This document shows, piece by piece, positions 1 through 5,969 of a stretch of 9,649 nucleotides of DNA (positions within the stretch are counted from its first letter, which is position 1; each line of letters starts with the position of its first letter). The DNA is from Planctomycetota bacterium. Lineage in GTDB: Bacteria > Planctomycetota > Phycisphaerae > Sedimentisphaerales > Anaerobacaceae. The stretch lies in NCBI GenBank assembly GCA_017885385.1, contig JAFNGF010000281.1, forward strand, positions 1-9,649. The letters run 5' to 3'. A program made the translations under genes and the position numbers. The notes under the pieces are model-generated. The model made no database searches, had not been told where the DNA came from, and was given only the letters and a program-made list of their open reading frames with translations.

Positions 1-45
1 TTCAATTATGTTAAGACACAAGGAAAATTGTAAGGAGACTGAAAA

Positions 46-684
46 ATGAGAACCAAAAAGTTTCTTTTCTATCTGTTGGCCGGCCTTCTAGGCAGTTGCG
101 TGCCCGTTATATCGCTGCACTCGCTTTTCACGGAAGAAAATATTGTCTTCGATGAAAAACTGCTTGGCACTTGGGTCGACGATCCCACCAGCCCCAAAGG
201 CACATGGGAATTCAAGCGAGTTACAGATATCGCCCAGAAAGACTGGGAATTGGCCCCTCCCAAAAAACCAGAAAAAGCCTACAAACTTCTCCTGAGCAAC
301 GAAGAAGGTGCGAAAGGCTCATTTTTCGCGCATTTAGTAAGGCTCGAAGGTCGGCTGTTCCTGGATGTTTTCCCGAGTCAGTTACCCTGCGCAGAACTAG
401 ACCCAAAACAAGATTGGGTGTTCAATACGGCCTTTCTAATTCCCGGCCATTCATTTGTAGTAGTAGACTCCATCGAACCACAACTGAAGATGCGCTGGAC
501 CAACGAAGATGAAATGGAAAAGTTCCTTAAAGAACAGCCCAACGCGCTCAAGCACGAATTGGTCGAAGACAAAATTGTGCTGACGGCATCAACCGACGAG
601 CTGCAGAAATTCGTACTGAAATATGCTGACGACAAAAGGATTTTCCCAGCAGAAGCCGTTTTGACCCGCAAGAAAGACAAATAG
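46..684 (+). CDS. Putative lipoprotein of unknown function
   Basis: The 212-residue product starts with a short basic segment (MRTKK) and a hydrophobic stretch ending in the lipobox L15-G16-S17-C18. This predicts signal peptidase II cleavage before Cys18 and a lipid-anchored protein outside the cytoplasm. An AAGGAG ribosome-binding site at 32-37 lies 8 nt before the ATG and fixes the start. The mature part has an LGTW motif (residues 40-43) and a GTWEF motif (52-56). Such 'LxGTW' openings are common in small beta-rich, lipocalin-like secreted proteins, but the resemblance is too short to assign a fold. The C-terminal half is charged, with many Lys and Glu. I recognise no enzyme motif. The next gene, nadB, begins 126 nt downstream with a repeat between them, so co-transcription is possible but nothing suggests a shared function. 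Confidence 0.8.
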   Translation: MRTKKFLFYLLAGLLGSCVPVISLHSLFTEENIVFDEKLLGTWVDDPTSPKGTWEFKRVTDIAQKDWELAPPKKPEKAYKLLLSNEEGAKGSFFAHLVRLEGRLFLDVFPSQLPCAELDPKQDWVFNTAFLIPGHSFVVVDSIEPQLKMRWTNEDEMEKFLKEQPNALKHELVEDKIVLTASTDELQKFVLKYADDKRIFPAEAVLTRKKDK

Positions 685-687
685 AGC

Positions 688-785
688 TATCAGGACATCA
701 GGGCATCAGGTTGCAGGTTATCAGCGAAACGGGGTATCAGCAAAAGACGATTCACTCGACAACCTGATGTTCTGATAACCTGATA
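688..785. repeat. ATCAGG-type palindromic repeat element
   Basis: Two 26-nt arms (688-713 and 760-785) are inverted copies of each other, matching at 22 of 26 positions, around a 46-nt centre. The left arm is built from 8-nt units: ATCAGGAC, ATCAGGGC, ATCAGGTT. The centre holds two further units that can pair with the right arm instead: CAGGTTATCAG at 714-724 is the exact complement of 772-782, and GGGTATCAG at 732-740 is complementary to 779-787. Several mutually exclusive hairpins are therefore possible in the RNA leading into nadB. It fills nearly all of the gap between the lipoprotein gene and nadB. It looks like a small non-coding repeat rather than a terminator, because no T-tract follows. 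Confidence 0.75.
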
Positions 786-810
786 CCCTTCATCGAAAGG
801 CGGCAGTTTT

Positions 811-2427
811 ATGACCGGTACGCCGGAATTCAGACGCTATCTGGTCAACATTGACTCAATTTCAACGCATCAATTGTTCACGGACTGCGTGGTCGTTGGA
901 GCGGGCATCGCCGGTCTGCGAGCCGCCATCGAAGCCGGGGTAAGCCGATCCGTTATCATCGTCTGCAAGGGCAGCCTGCAGGACAGCAACACCTGGAAGG
1001 CCCAGGGCGGCATCGCCTCGGTGCTGGACAACAACGACACATTCGAGTCGCATATAGCCGATACAATCGAGACCGGCTGCGGGATATGTGACCGGGAAGT
1101 TGTCGAGCTGGTCGTCCGGCAGGGGCCGCAGCTTGTAGAGCAGCTTCTGGCCTGGGGCGCGGATTTTGACCTGGTCGACGGTCGCGTCGCCATGACCCTC
1201 GAAGGCGGCCACAGTCACGCCCGCGTGGCCCACGCTCACGGCGACGAAACCGGGCAGGTGGTTGCCGATACGCTGATAAAAAAGGTAAGAGAAAATCCCA
1301 ACATAAAGGTCGTGGAAGGATTCTACACCATCGATTTGCTTGCCAACAAAGACAACGAGTGTATAGGAATAATCGGCCACGACAGGCGACTGGGCCAACA
1401 AATAATCTGGGCTACAAATACAATCCTGGCGACCGGCGGAGCAGGCCAGCTCTATCGCGAGACCACAAACCCCGAAGGGGCAACCGCCGACGGCCTTGCG
1501 ATGGCCTACCGGGCGGACGCAGTCTTGCGAGACCTTGAGTTTATGCAGTTCCATCCAACGACACTCTATGTCGCCGGCGCATCGCGGGCATTGATAACCG
1601 AAACCGTTCGCGGCGAAGGTGCGGTGCTGCTGGATAGTCGCGGCCACCGATTCATGCAGCAGTATCACGAAGCTGCGGAGCTTGCACCCAGAGACATCGT
1701 CAGCAGGGCAATCCTGGAACAGATGCTGAAAACCAATTCCACTCACGTCTACCTGGACCTTCGCCACTTCGATAAAGCGTATTTTGCCAAGAGATTTCCG
1801 CTGATAAACGAGCTGTGCGAAAGCTTCGGCATAGATGTCAGCCGGGACCTCGTTCCCGTTCGGCCCAGCGCACACTATATGATTGCCGGCGTCAAGACCG
1901 ACACCTCAGCCCGGACAAGCATCAAGAACCTTTACGCCTGCGGCGAGGTCGCCTCCACCGGTCTGCACGGCGCCAATCGGCTGGGCAGCAATTCCCTGCT
2001 GGAAGGGCTGGTTTTCGGTAAGACAGCCGGGCAGGCCGTTTGCCGGCACAAAAAAGCAAGCATCGCCCAGTTCAAGCATACGCTCATAAAATTTCAAGTC
2101 CCACATTCAGACCGCAGCCGGCTGGACACCGCCGACGTCAGAAACTCACTGCGGGCGCTTATGTGGCGAAATGTAGGCATCACCCGAACAGCCCAGCCAC
2201 TAATAGAGACCCAGGAAATTGTCAGATTCTGGCAGCGCTATGTAATGGACAAAATATTCGATGAGCCGGCAGGCTGGGAATGCCAGAATATGCTCACCAT
2301 CGCTCTGCTTATGGCTAGCTCAGCCCAGTTGCGCCAGGAAAGCCGGGGCGTACACTTTCGAAGCGACTTCCCTCACCCCGACGACAAGAATTTCAAAAAG
2401 CATATAGAAATCAAGATTGAAAAATAG
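811..2427 (+). CDS. nadB: L-aspartate oxidase
   Basis: NadB is a cytoplasmic FAD enzyme that oxidises L-aspartate to iminoaspartate, which NadA turns into quinolinate, the first steps of de novo NAD synthesis. The 538-residue protein has the FAD-binding GxGxxG at residues 30-35 and TWKAQGGIAS at 61-70. Substrate-site elements follow: E131 in EGGHSHAR, H248 in FHPTTLY, R294 in PRDIVSRA, H355 in HYMIAG and R390 in GANRLGSNSLLEG. These correspond to E121, H244, R290, H351 and R386 of the E. coli enzyme as I remember it. Having Glu and the LASPO pattern rather than succinate dehydrogenase features supports NadB over SdhA/FrdA. The C-terminal helical domain is complete and ends near the typical SRGxHxRSDFP motif. 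The ATG follows an AAAGG site (796-800) by 10 nt. nadA is not in the window. Confidence 0.96.
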   Translation: MTGTPEFRRYLVNIDSISTHQLFTDCVVVGAGIAGLRAAIEAGVSRSVIIVCKGSLQDSNTWKAQGGIASVLDNNDTFESHIADTIETGCGICDREVVELVVRQGPQLVEQLLAWGADFDLVDGRVAMTLEGGHSHARVAHAHGDETGQVVADTLIKKVRENPNIKVVEGFYTIDLLANKDNECIGIIGHDRRLGQQIIWATNTILATGGAGQLYRETTNPEGATADGLAMAYRADAVLRDLEFMQFHPTTLYVAGASRALITETVRGEGAVLLDSRGHRFMQQYHEAAELAPRDIVSRAILEQMLKTNSTHVYLDLRHFDKAYFAKRFPLINELCESFGIDVSRDLVPVRPSAHYMIAGVKTDTSARTSIKNLYACGEVASTGLHGANRLGSNSLLEGLVFGKTAGQAVCRHKKASIAQFKHTLIKFQVPHSDRSRLDTADVRNSLRALMWRNVGITRTAQPLIETQEIVRFWQRYVMDKIFDEPAGWECQNMLTIALLMASSAQLRQESRGVHFRSDFPHPDDKNFKKHIEIKIEK

Positions 2428-2431
2428 AAGC

Positions 2432-2457
2432 CGCATCCACTGCTCAGCAGGTATGCG
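2432..2457 (+). terminator. Hairpin just after nadB, possible transcript end
   Basis: Five bases after the nadB stop, CGCAT (2432-2436) pairs with ATGCG (2453-2457) and CTGCT (2440-2444) pairs with AGCAG (2446-2450), separated by a small internal loop. No T-run follows, so this is not a standard intrinsic terminator. It could be an RNA 3'-end stabiliser. The remaining sequence to about 2590 shows no gene or further clear signal. Confidence 0.3.
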
Positions 2458-2592
2458 AATCCGCGCATCGGGGCTATATATGCCGACATTGAACCGGGTA
2501 GTAATATAATGTTTGAACTTTCTCATCTTCTGCCCGTATCTCTGTTAGGTTGCAAGTATAACAATACTCATCAGATGAATCCAAAACCCCGC

Positions 2593-2621
2593 TGGAAAAC
2601 GGCACGACATTGTGTTATAAT
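2593..2621 (+). promoter_or_regulatory. Probable rnpB promoter (extended -10)
   Basis: A perfect TATAAT at 2616-2621 is preceded by TGT, giving an extended -10 (TGTTATAAT). A 4-of-6 match to the -35 box, TGGAAA at 2593-2598, lies 17 nt upstream. Predicted transcription start is near 2628, about 50 nt before the base-paired 5' end of the RNase P RNA, so a 5' leader would have to be trimmed. Confidence 0.65.
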
Positions 2622-2862
2622 AGCTGCCGCTTAAGCAATGTAATAGTCAATTGCCAATAGCAGATAATCAATAAGAAAGAGTGGGTCGGGCGGTCGCCCC
2701 CACTTGCTTTGCTTAGCAAAGCAGGTGTGGGGAGGAAAGTCCGAGCAGGAAAGGGCGCGGTGGTGGCTAACGGCCACCGGGGGCAACCTCAGGGAAAGTG
2801 CCACAGAAAATACACAGCCGATGGTCCCGATTTTTTGGGGCACAGGCAACGGTGAAATGGTG

Positions 2863-2940
2863 TCCTCCTTCGCTCCAGCGGAGCTTCGGAGGATCCTGCG
2901 AAGCCTGCCGTAGCTTTTGGCCAACGCAGGCGCAGCGGGA
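2863..2940 (+). repeat. 78-nt hairpin insert inside rnpB
   Basis: In E. coli rnpB the sequence GGGTG runs directly into CGGTAAGAGCGCACCG. Here 78 extra bases separate GGTG (2859-2862) from CGGTAAG (2941). The insert folds into two neighbouring hairpins. The first pairs TCCTCC with GGAGGA and GCTCC with GGAGC, with a TTC/TTC internal loop (2863-2892 approximately). The second pairs GCCTGC (2903-2908) with GCAGGC (2926-2931) and adjoining CTGC with GCAG. The wording (TTCGCTCC, GGAGCTTCGGAGG, CTGCGAAGCCTGCCG) resembles short dispersed repeats I recall from repeat-rich environmental genomes, which points to insertion of a mobile or dispersed repeat. Confidence 0.7.
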
Positions 2941-3021
2941 CGGTAAGAGCGCACCGCGGCGGCGGCGACGTCGCCGGCAGGGCAAACCCCACCGCCTGCA
3001 AGACCAAGCAGCCGGCCGGCG

Positions 3022-3048
3022 GACCCCGTGTAAAACACGGGGCTAAAT
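3022..3048 (+). repeat. CTAAAT hairpin repeat inside rnpB (copy A)
   Basis: CCCCGTG (3024-3030), loop TAAAA (3031-3035), CACGGGG (3036-3042), followed by CTAAAT (3043-3048). Arm composition, loop and 3' flank match other copies at 5348-5372, 5935-5960 and near 9470-9545. It sits between GGCGG and CCGCC, apparently as a terminal extension of a peripheral helix in the P15-P17 region, where extra length should be tolerated. Confidence 0.75.
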
Positions 3049-3221
3049 ATTCCGCCGTACCTGACCCGGGTATAAGTCCGCCACAGGCGGGTTCGGCCGG
3101 CGGGTAGGTCGCTTCCCGATATATCGGGAGAGCCAACCGGCAACAGTTGGTCAAGACAAATGGCCGCCGCCCCCGTTTCTGTCTTCGACAGAAGACACGG
3201 GGGTACAGAACTCGGCTTACA

Positions 3222-3240
3222 GACCCACTCTTTTTGCTTT
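3222..3240 (+). terminator. rnpB 3' end with T-tract
   Basis: The 3' strand of P1 (3222-3233) runs into a T-rich stretch (TTTTTGCTTT, 3231-3240). P1 plus the T-run could itself act as an intrinsic terminator. The convergent lipoprotein gene ends at 3245, so the two 3' ends nearly touch. Confidence 0.45.
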
Positions 3241-3244
3241 TCTA

Positions 3245-4153
3245 CTATATAGAATCTGATCGAGCCGCAATGAAATAAGACCATTCACGTGGTGAACGCT
3301 CCCTCTCAGTTGCAGTTGCAGCTTTCGCCAGTTCAAAGTCATGCCTGAACAAGCCGAGGCCGATTTTGACTGTAGCGATATCGTCCTGAAGTGTCAGCCG
3401 AATCCTGCCCTTGTCAAAATTGATGTGGTTAAACTGGTAACCGTCCGTCAGCTCTTGTGCAGGCACTGACGATTTGCTCAACTCCAGCAAAACTGTCTCG
3501 AATACCTGATTCACAACCATCGCGGAGATAGTCACTACCTGATTGCCCTGGCTGGGCGCGCCTGCCCGGCCGGTAAGCTCATCTACGTCGCGGCGAAGAT
3601 TCTCGGCGACCTGCTTCAAGATCGCTATTTGCCGGGCCTGCTCAGTTGCGTACGGCTGCGCAAGCACTTCTGTTTGCATCACCATCTGGCAGTCAAACCT
3701 CAGACCCCCCTCGGGCCCGGTCAACAAGCGAATAGGCTGAGACGCTGCAGAGCCGGCCATCTCATCGACCATATAGAAGTACTTTCGCCTGGCGGTCATC
3801 GTATGCTCGTCAAAGGCAACCAGCGTGAACCAGGTCTTGTAGCCGTTCTTGCTCCGGCCTAAGGAGGCGGCGACAGTATCGCTTTGACTTACCAGATAGG
3901 TTATCGCCGAGCCGGCGCCCACATCGGATTTGGGCGCTCGAATCATACTAAGCACATCCAGAGAGCCGCTGGTCTTGAGCCTGGTCTGCTCATAGCCGGC
4001 AAAGAGCTTGTCATAAGCAATCATTTCCGGCTGAGAGCAGCCATACAAGGCCCAACAAAGAAGGAATAAGAGCGGCGACCTGAAAACCAAGCATCGCTGA
4101 AAGGCACCAGGTCGTGCTCCTGGCGACATCTTGTTCGCATTTGCTGCCGTCAT
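3245..4153 (-). CDS. Putative lipoprotein of unknown function
   Basis: The 302-residue product has an arginine-containing N-terminus and a hydrophobic stretch (residues 26-38) ending in L36-Y37-G38-C39. This is an acceptable though imperfect lipobox, with Tyr at -2. The ATG at 4153 follows AAGGG by 8 nt, which favours it over the in-frame ATG at 4129. After the anchor the protein seems soluble, with no further membrane segment. A stretch around residues 155-185 is rich in Gln, Ala, Leu and Arg and may be a helical coiled-coil region. The C-terminal part alternates hydrophobic and polar residues and looks beta-rich. I recognise no family or catalytic motif. It lies 72 nt downstream of ilvC on the same strand and could be read from the ilvC promoter, but a link to amino acid synthesis is not implied. 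It converges with rnpB. Confidence 0.75.
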   Translation of the reverse strand: MTAANANKMSPGARPGAFQRCLVFRSPLLFLLCWALYGCSQPEMIAYDKLFAGYEQTRLKTSGSLDVLSMIRAPKSDVGAGSAITYLVSQSDTVAASLGRSKNGYKTWFTLVAFDEHTMTARRKYFYMVDEMAGSAASQPIRLLTGPEGGLRFDCQMVMQTEVLAQPYATEQARQIAILKQVAENLRRDVDELTGRAGAPSQGNQVVTISAMVVNQVFETVLLELSKSSVPAQELTDGYQFNHINFDKGRIRLTLQDDIATVKIGLGLFRHDFELAKAATATERERSPREWSYFIAARSDSI

Positions 4154-4176
4154 AGGACTTGCCCTTATTTGAACTG

Positions 4177-4206
4177 AAGCTTATAAGCTTTTCCGCCGAA
4201 AGCGGA
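4177..4206. other. Palindrome and small hairpin after ilvC
   Basis: AAGCTTATAAGCTT (4177-4190) is a perfect 14-nt palindrome, followed at once by TCCGC-CGAAA-GCGGA (4192-4206). Read on the ilvC strand, the hairpin comes 20 nt after the ilvC stop but lacks a T-run, so it is at best a weak terminator. It resembles the TCCGCC-N3-GGCGGA hairpins in the ilvC and ilvB leaders. Confidence 0.4.
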
Positions 4207-4225
4207 CCAATTTCAGCATTAGGCA

Positions 4226-5230
4226 TTAGACTTCTTTGGCGCCAATCCACATCATCATTTTGCGCAATTCTCTGCCGATCGTCTCCAGCTGACTGTTGTA
4301 GTCTTTCTCATAAAGCTGCTTGAATTTTTTCAGCCCGGTCTGGTATTCGTTTACCCATTCCTTGGCAAATTGGCCGGAGGTAATTTCCGACAGAATCTTT
4401 TTCATTTCCGCCCTGGTGCGGTCATCTATAATTCTGGGCCCACGCGTCAGGTCACCATACTCAGCGGTGTCGGATATGCTATATCTCATATAGCTCAAGC
4501 CGCCCTGATACATAAGGTCAACTATCAACTTGACCTCATGCATACATTCGAAATAGGCAATCTCCGGCTGATAGCCCGCTTCTACGAGCGTTTCAAAGCC
4601 CGCTTTGATAAGCGAGGTCAGACCGCCGCACAGAACGCACTGCTCACCGAAAAGGTCGGTCTCGGTTTCCTCTTTGAAGGTGGTTTCAATTATACCAGCT
4701 CGAGCGCCACCTATTCCACAGCCCCAGGCAAGGGCAATATCTCTGGCATTACCGGTTGCATCCTGCTGGATGGCTATCAGGTTCGGCACGCCTCCTCCCT
4801 TTTCAAACTCGCTGCGCACCAGATGTCCAGGGCCCTTGGGAGCAATCATCACCACGTTTACATCCTTGGGCGGCACAATATACTTGAAATGGATATTGAA
4901 GCCGTGACAGAAACCGAGCGTCTGCCCGGCAACCAAATTAGGAGCGATTTCATCCTTATACACCTTGCCTTGTATTTGGTCCGGCACTGTCACGATAACG
5001 AGCGTGGCCCTATTCATAGCCGTTTTTATATCGGTTGGCTTAAAGCCGTGTTTAACCGCCAGTTTATAGTTATCCGTTCCTTTGAGCTCGGCTACCGCCA
5101 CATCTATGCCCCTGTCGCGAAGATTCAGACTGTGAGCGTGCCCCTGGCTGCCATAGCCTATAACTGCAACCTTTTTACCCTTTAGCGGACCTATTGGAGC
5201 ATCTTTTTCGTAATAAATTTTTGCTGCCAT
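4226..5230 (-). CDS. ilvC: Ketol-acid reductoisomerase, short class I
   Basis: IlvC converts acetolactate or acetohydroxybutyrate to the dihydroxy acid by a Mg2+-dependent shift and NAD(P)H reduction, the second shared step of valine and isoleucine synthesis in the cytoplasm. At 334 residues it is the short single-domain-repeat class. The Rossmann motif GYGSQG is at 25-30, H109 lies in CHGFNIHF, and probable metal ligands are D192 and E196 (ETDLFGEQ) and E228 and E232 (YFECMHE). The ATG at 5230 follows AAGGAG by 10 nt; an in-frame TTG at 5254 would lie upstream of this site and is rejected. The cofactor loop after the second strand reads ELKGTDNY (48-55), lacking the Arg and the last Ser usual in NADPH-specific loops. 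It is preceded by its own promoter and by a terminator after ilvN, so it is probably transcribed separately. Confidence 0.97.
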   Translation of the reverse strand: MAAKIYYEKDAPIGPLKGKKVAVIGYGSQGHAHSLNLRDRGIDVAVAELKGTDNYKLAVKHGFKPTDIKTAMNRATLVIVTVPDQIQGKVYKDEIAPNLVAGQTLGFCHGFNIHFKYIVPPKDVNVVMIAPKGPGHLVRSEFEKGGGVPNLIAIQQDATGNARDIALAWGCGIGGARAGIIETTFKEETETDLFGEQCVLCGGLTSLIKAGFETLVEAGYQPEIAYFECMHEVKLIVDLMYQGGLSYMRYSISDTAEYGDLTRGPRIIDDRTRAEMKKILSEITSGQFAKEWVNEYQTGLKKFKQLYEKDYNSQLETIGRELRKMMMWIGAKEV

Positions 5231-5259
5231 AGCCTCAATTCTCCTTAGTTCCAAACTAA

Positions 5260-5274
5260 TCCGCCTTTGGCGGA
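5260..5274 (-). promoter_or_regulatory. Hairpin in the ilvC 5' leader
   Basis: TCCGCC (5260-5265), 3-nt loop, GGCGGA (5269-5274), placed about 12 nt upstream of the ilvC ribosome-binding site and within the predicted leader of about 75 nt. The same 6-bp, 3-nt-loop design occurs in the ilvB leader at 7840-7854. Confidence 0.5.
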
Positions 5275-5311
5275 CAAACCGGCAAACTTTATCGTGGCAC
5301 TATATGCGCAC

Positions 5312-5339
5312 ATTATATGCAAAGCTTTCCGCCAGGCAA
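5312..5339 (-). promoter_or_regulatory. Probable ilvC promoter
   Basis: On the - strand, TTGCCT (5339-5334) and a perfect TATAAT (5317-5312) are separated by 16 nt. Transcription would start near 5305 and give a leader of about 75 nt. The -35 box overlaps the T-tract end of the terminator after ilvN, so termination and re-initiation are back to back. Confidence 0.65.
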
Positions 5340-5366
5340 AAGAAAAACCCCCGGTAAAACCGGGGG
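5338..5366 (-). terminator. Intrinsic terminator after ilvN (hairpin copy B)
   Basis: On the - strand CCCCCGG (5366-5360), a 5-nt loop TTTTA and CCGGGGG (5354-5348) are followed directly by TTTTTCTTTT. A 7-bp all-GC stem plus T-run is a textbook intrinsic terminator, 36 nt beyond the ilvN stop. Read on the + strand it is a member of the dispersed hairpin family: loop TAAAA and 3' flank CTAAAT (5367-5372). Confidence 0.75.
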
Positions 5367-5402
5367 CTAAATAATCGTTGCGGGACTCTTCGATGCACAA
5401 AC

Positions 5403-5894
5403 TCAGTCCGGTTCGGTCTTTGCCTGTCGCGGCATAGCGATGGTGCCGGTTCTGACTACGTTCTTGATGCCATAGGGCTTACACACATCGATGAAAGCCT
5501 CGATCTTCTCCTCCGGGCCGCTGACTTCGACCATAACCAACTTTTGGCCGATGTCAACAACCTTTCCCTTAAACATCTCTATCAGAGATAAGATTTCAGG
5601 CCGTTTCTCCGCAGGCGCAGAAATCGCTATGAGCATCAAATCGCGGGCGACGACCGGCTGACCGGCAAAATCCTGCACCTTCACCACCGGCACAATCTTG
5701 GCTAACTGCTTGCGAACCTGCTCAAGAACCTTATCGTCGCCGACAACAACAATCGTCATTCGGCTCAACTTCGGGTCTTCGGTTCGGCCGACAGCCAGCG
5801 AATCAATATTAAACGCACGCGCGGCAAACATTCCGGCAACGTGAGCCAGAACGCCGGGCTTGTTTTCAACCAACGCACTTATTATATGCTTCAT
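5403..5894 (-). CDS. ilvN: Acetohydroxyacid synthase small subunit
   Basis: The 163-residue regulatory subunit binds the IlvB catalytic subunit, stimulates it and confers feedback inhibition by branched-chain amino acids. The N-terminal ACT domain is clear (MKHIISALVENKPGVLAHVA, then FNIDSLAVGRTEDPKLSRMTI), where the GVLAHVAGMF stretch is the usual effector-binding loop region. The C-terminal domain covers about residues 80-160 and includes ARDLMLI and YGIKNVVRTG. Length is normal for the IlvN/IlvH family. The start at 5894 is chosen because MKHIISALVENKPG is the family N-terminus and AGGTG precedes it by 9 nt; the 16 codons further upstream encode repeat-derived sequence. It lies 75 nt after ilvB, with two GC-rich hairpins in the gap. 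The symbol ilvH would be equally acceptable. Confidence 0.95.
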   Translation of the reverse strand: MKHIISALVENKPGVLAHVAGMFAARAFNIDSLAVGRTEDPKLSRMTIVVVGDDKVLEQVRKQLAKIVPVVKVQDFAGQPVVARDLMLIAISAPAEKRPEILSLIEMFKGKVVDIGQKLVMVEVSGPEEKIEAFIDVCKPYGIKNVVRTGTIAMPRQAKTEPD

Positions 5895-5910
5895 TTTTGC
5901 ACACCTGAAA

Positions 5911-5960
5911 CCCCGCGTCAAACGCGGGATAGAACCCCGCAATAAATTGCGGGGCTAAAT
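5911..5960 (+). repeat. Tandem hairpin repeats between ilvB and ilvN (copies C, D)
   Basis: Copy D: CCCCGCAA (5935-5942), loop TAAA, TTGCGGGG (5947-5954), flank CTAAAT (5955-5960). Copy C, immediately to its left: CCCGCGT (5912-5918), loop CAA, ACGCGGG (5922-5928), without the CTAAAT flank. Read on the ilv strand neither hairpin is followed by a proper T-run, so full termination is unlikely. They could stabilise the upstream ilvB message or tune the ilvB:ilvN ratio. Confidence 0.7.
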
Positions 5961-5969
5961 ACGCGGAAG

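Larger units (their letters stand above)
2676..3233 (+). ncRNA. rnpB: RNase P RNA, bacterial type A, enlarged
   Basis: This is the catalytic RNA that matures tRNA 5' ends. The closing helix P1 is explicit: AAAGAGTGGGTC (2676-2687) is the exact complement of GACCCACTCTTT (3222-3233). Conserved blocks appear in order: GAGGAAAGTCCGAGC (2732-2746), GGGAAAGTGCCACAGAAA (from about 2792), GGTGAAATGGTG (2851-2862), CGGTAAGAGCGCACCG (2941-2956), GGGCAAACCCCACC (about 2980-2993), and the 3' block ACAGAACTCGGCTTACAGACC (split here at 3205-3225). At about 555 nt it is much longer than the roughly 380 nt of E. coli. The excess comes from a 78-nt insert at 2863-2940, a hairpin repeat at 3022-3048 and long peripheral stems such as the 16-nt palindrome at 3114-3129. 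Both P4-forming blocks are intact, so I call it functional. Exact mature ends are inferred from P1. Confidence 0.95.

Noticed and set aside
688..785. CRISPR-like array from repeated ATCAGG units
   Set aside because: Units are only 8 nt, contiguous and partly inverted, with no spacers and no cas genes nearby.
862..1875. Long open frame of 337 codons on the - strand opposite nadB
   Set aside because: It is antisense to a clear nadB with all active-site motifs, has no family-like sequence and reflects codon bias of the real gene.
2631..3284. Open frame of 217 codons on the - strand over rnpB
   Set aside because: It runs through the antisense of a well-supported RNase P RNA; composition follows the RNA helices and no protein motif is seen.
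4154..4225. Promoter for the lipoprotein gene (TTGGTC ... TATAAG, - strand)
   Set aside because: The spacer is 19 nt, the boxes are weak and the region is dominated by a palindrome, so it is not convincing.
4370..5185. Open frame of 271 codons on the + strand opposite ilvC
   Set aside because: Antisense to a full-length ilvC with all catalytic residues; no plausible start signal or protein family.
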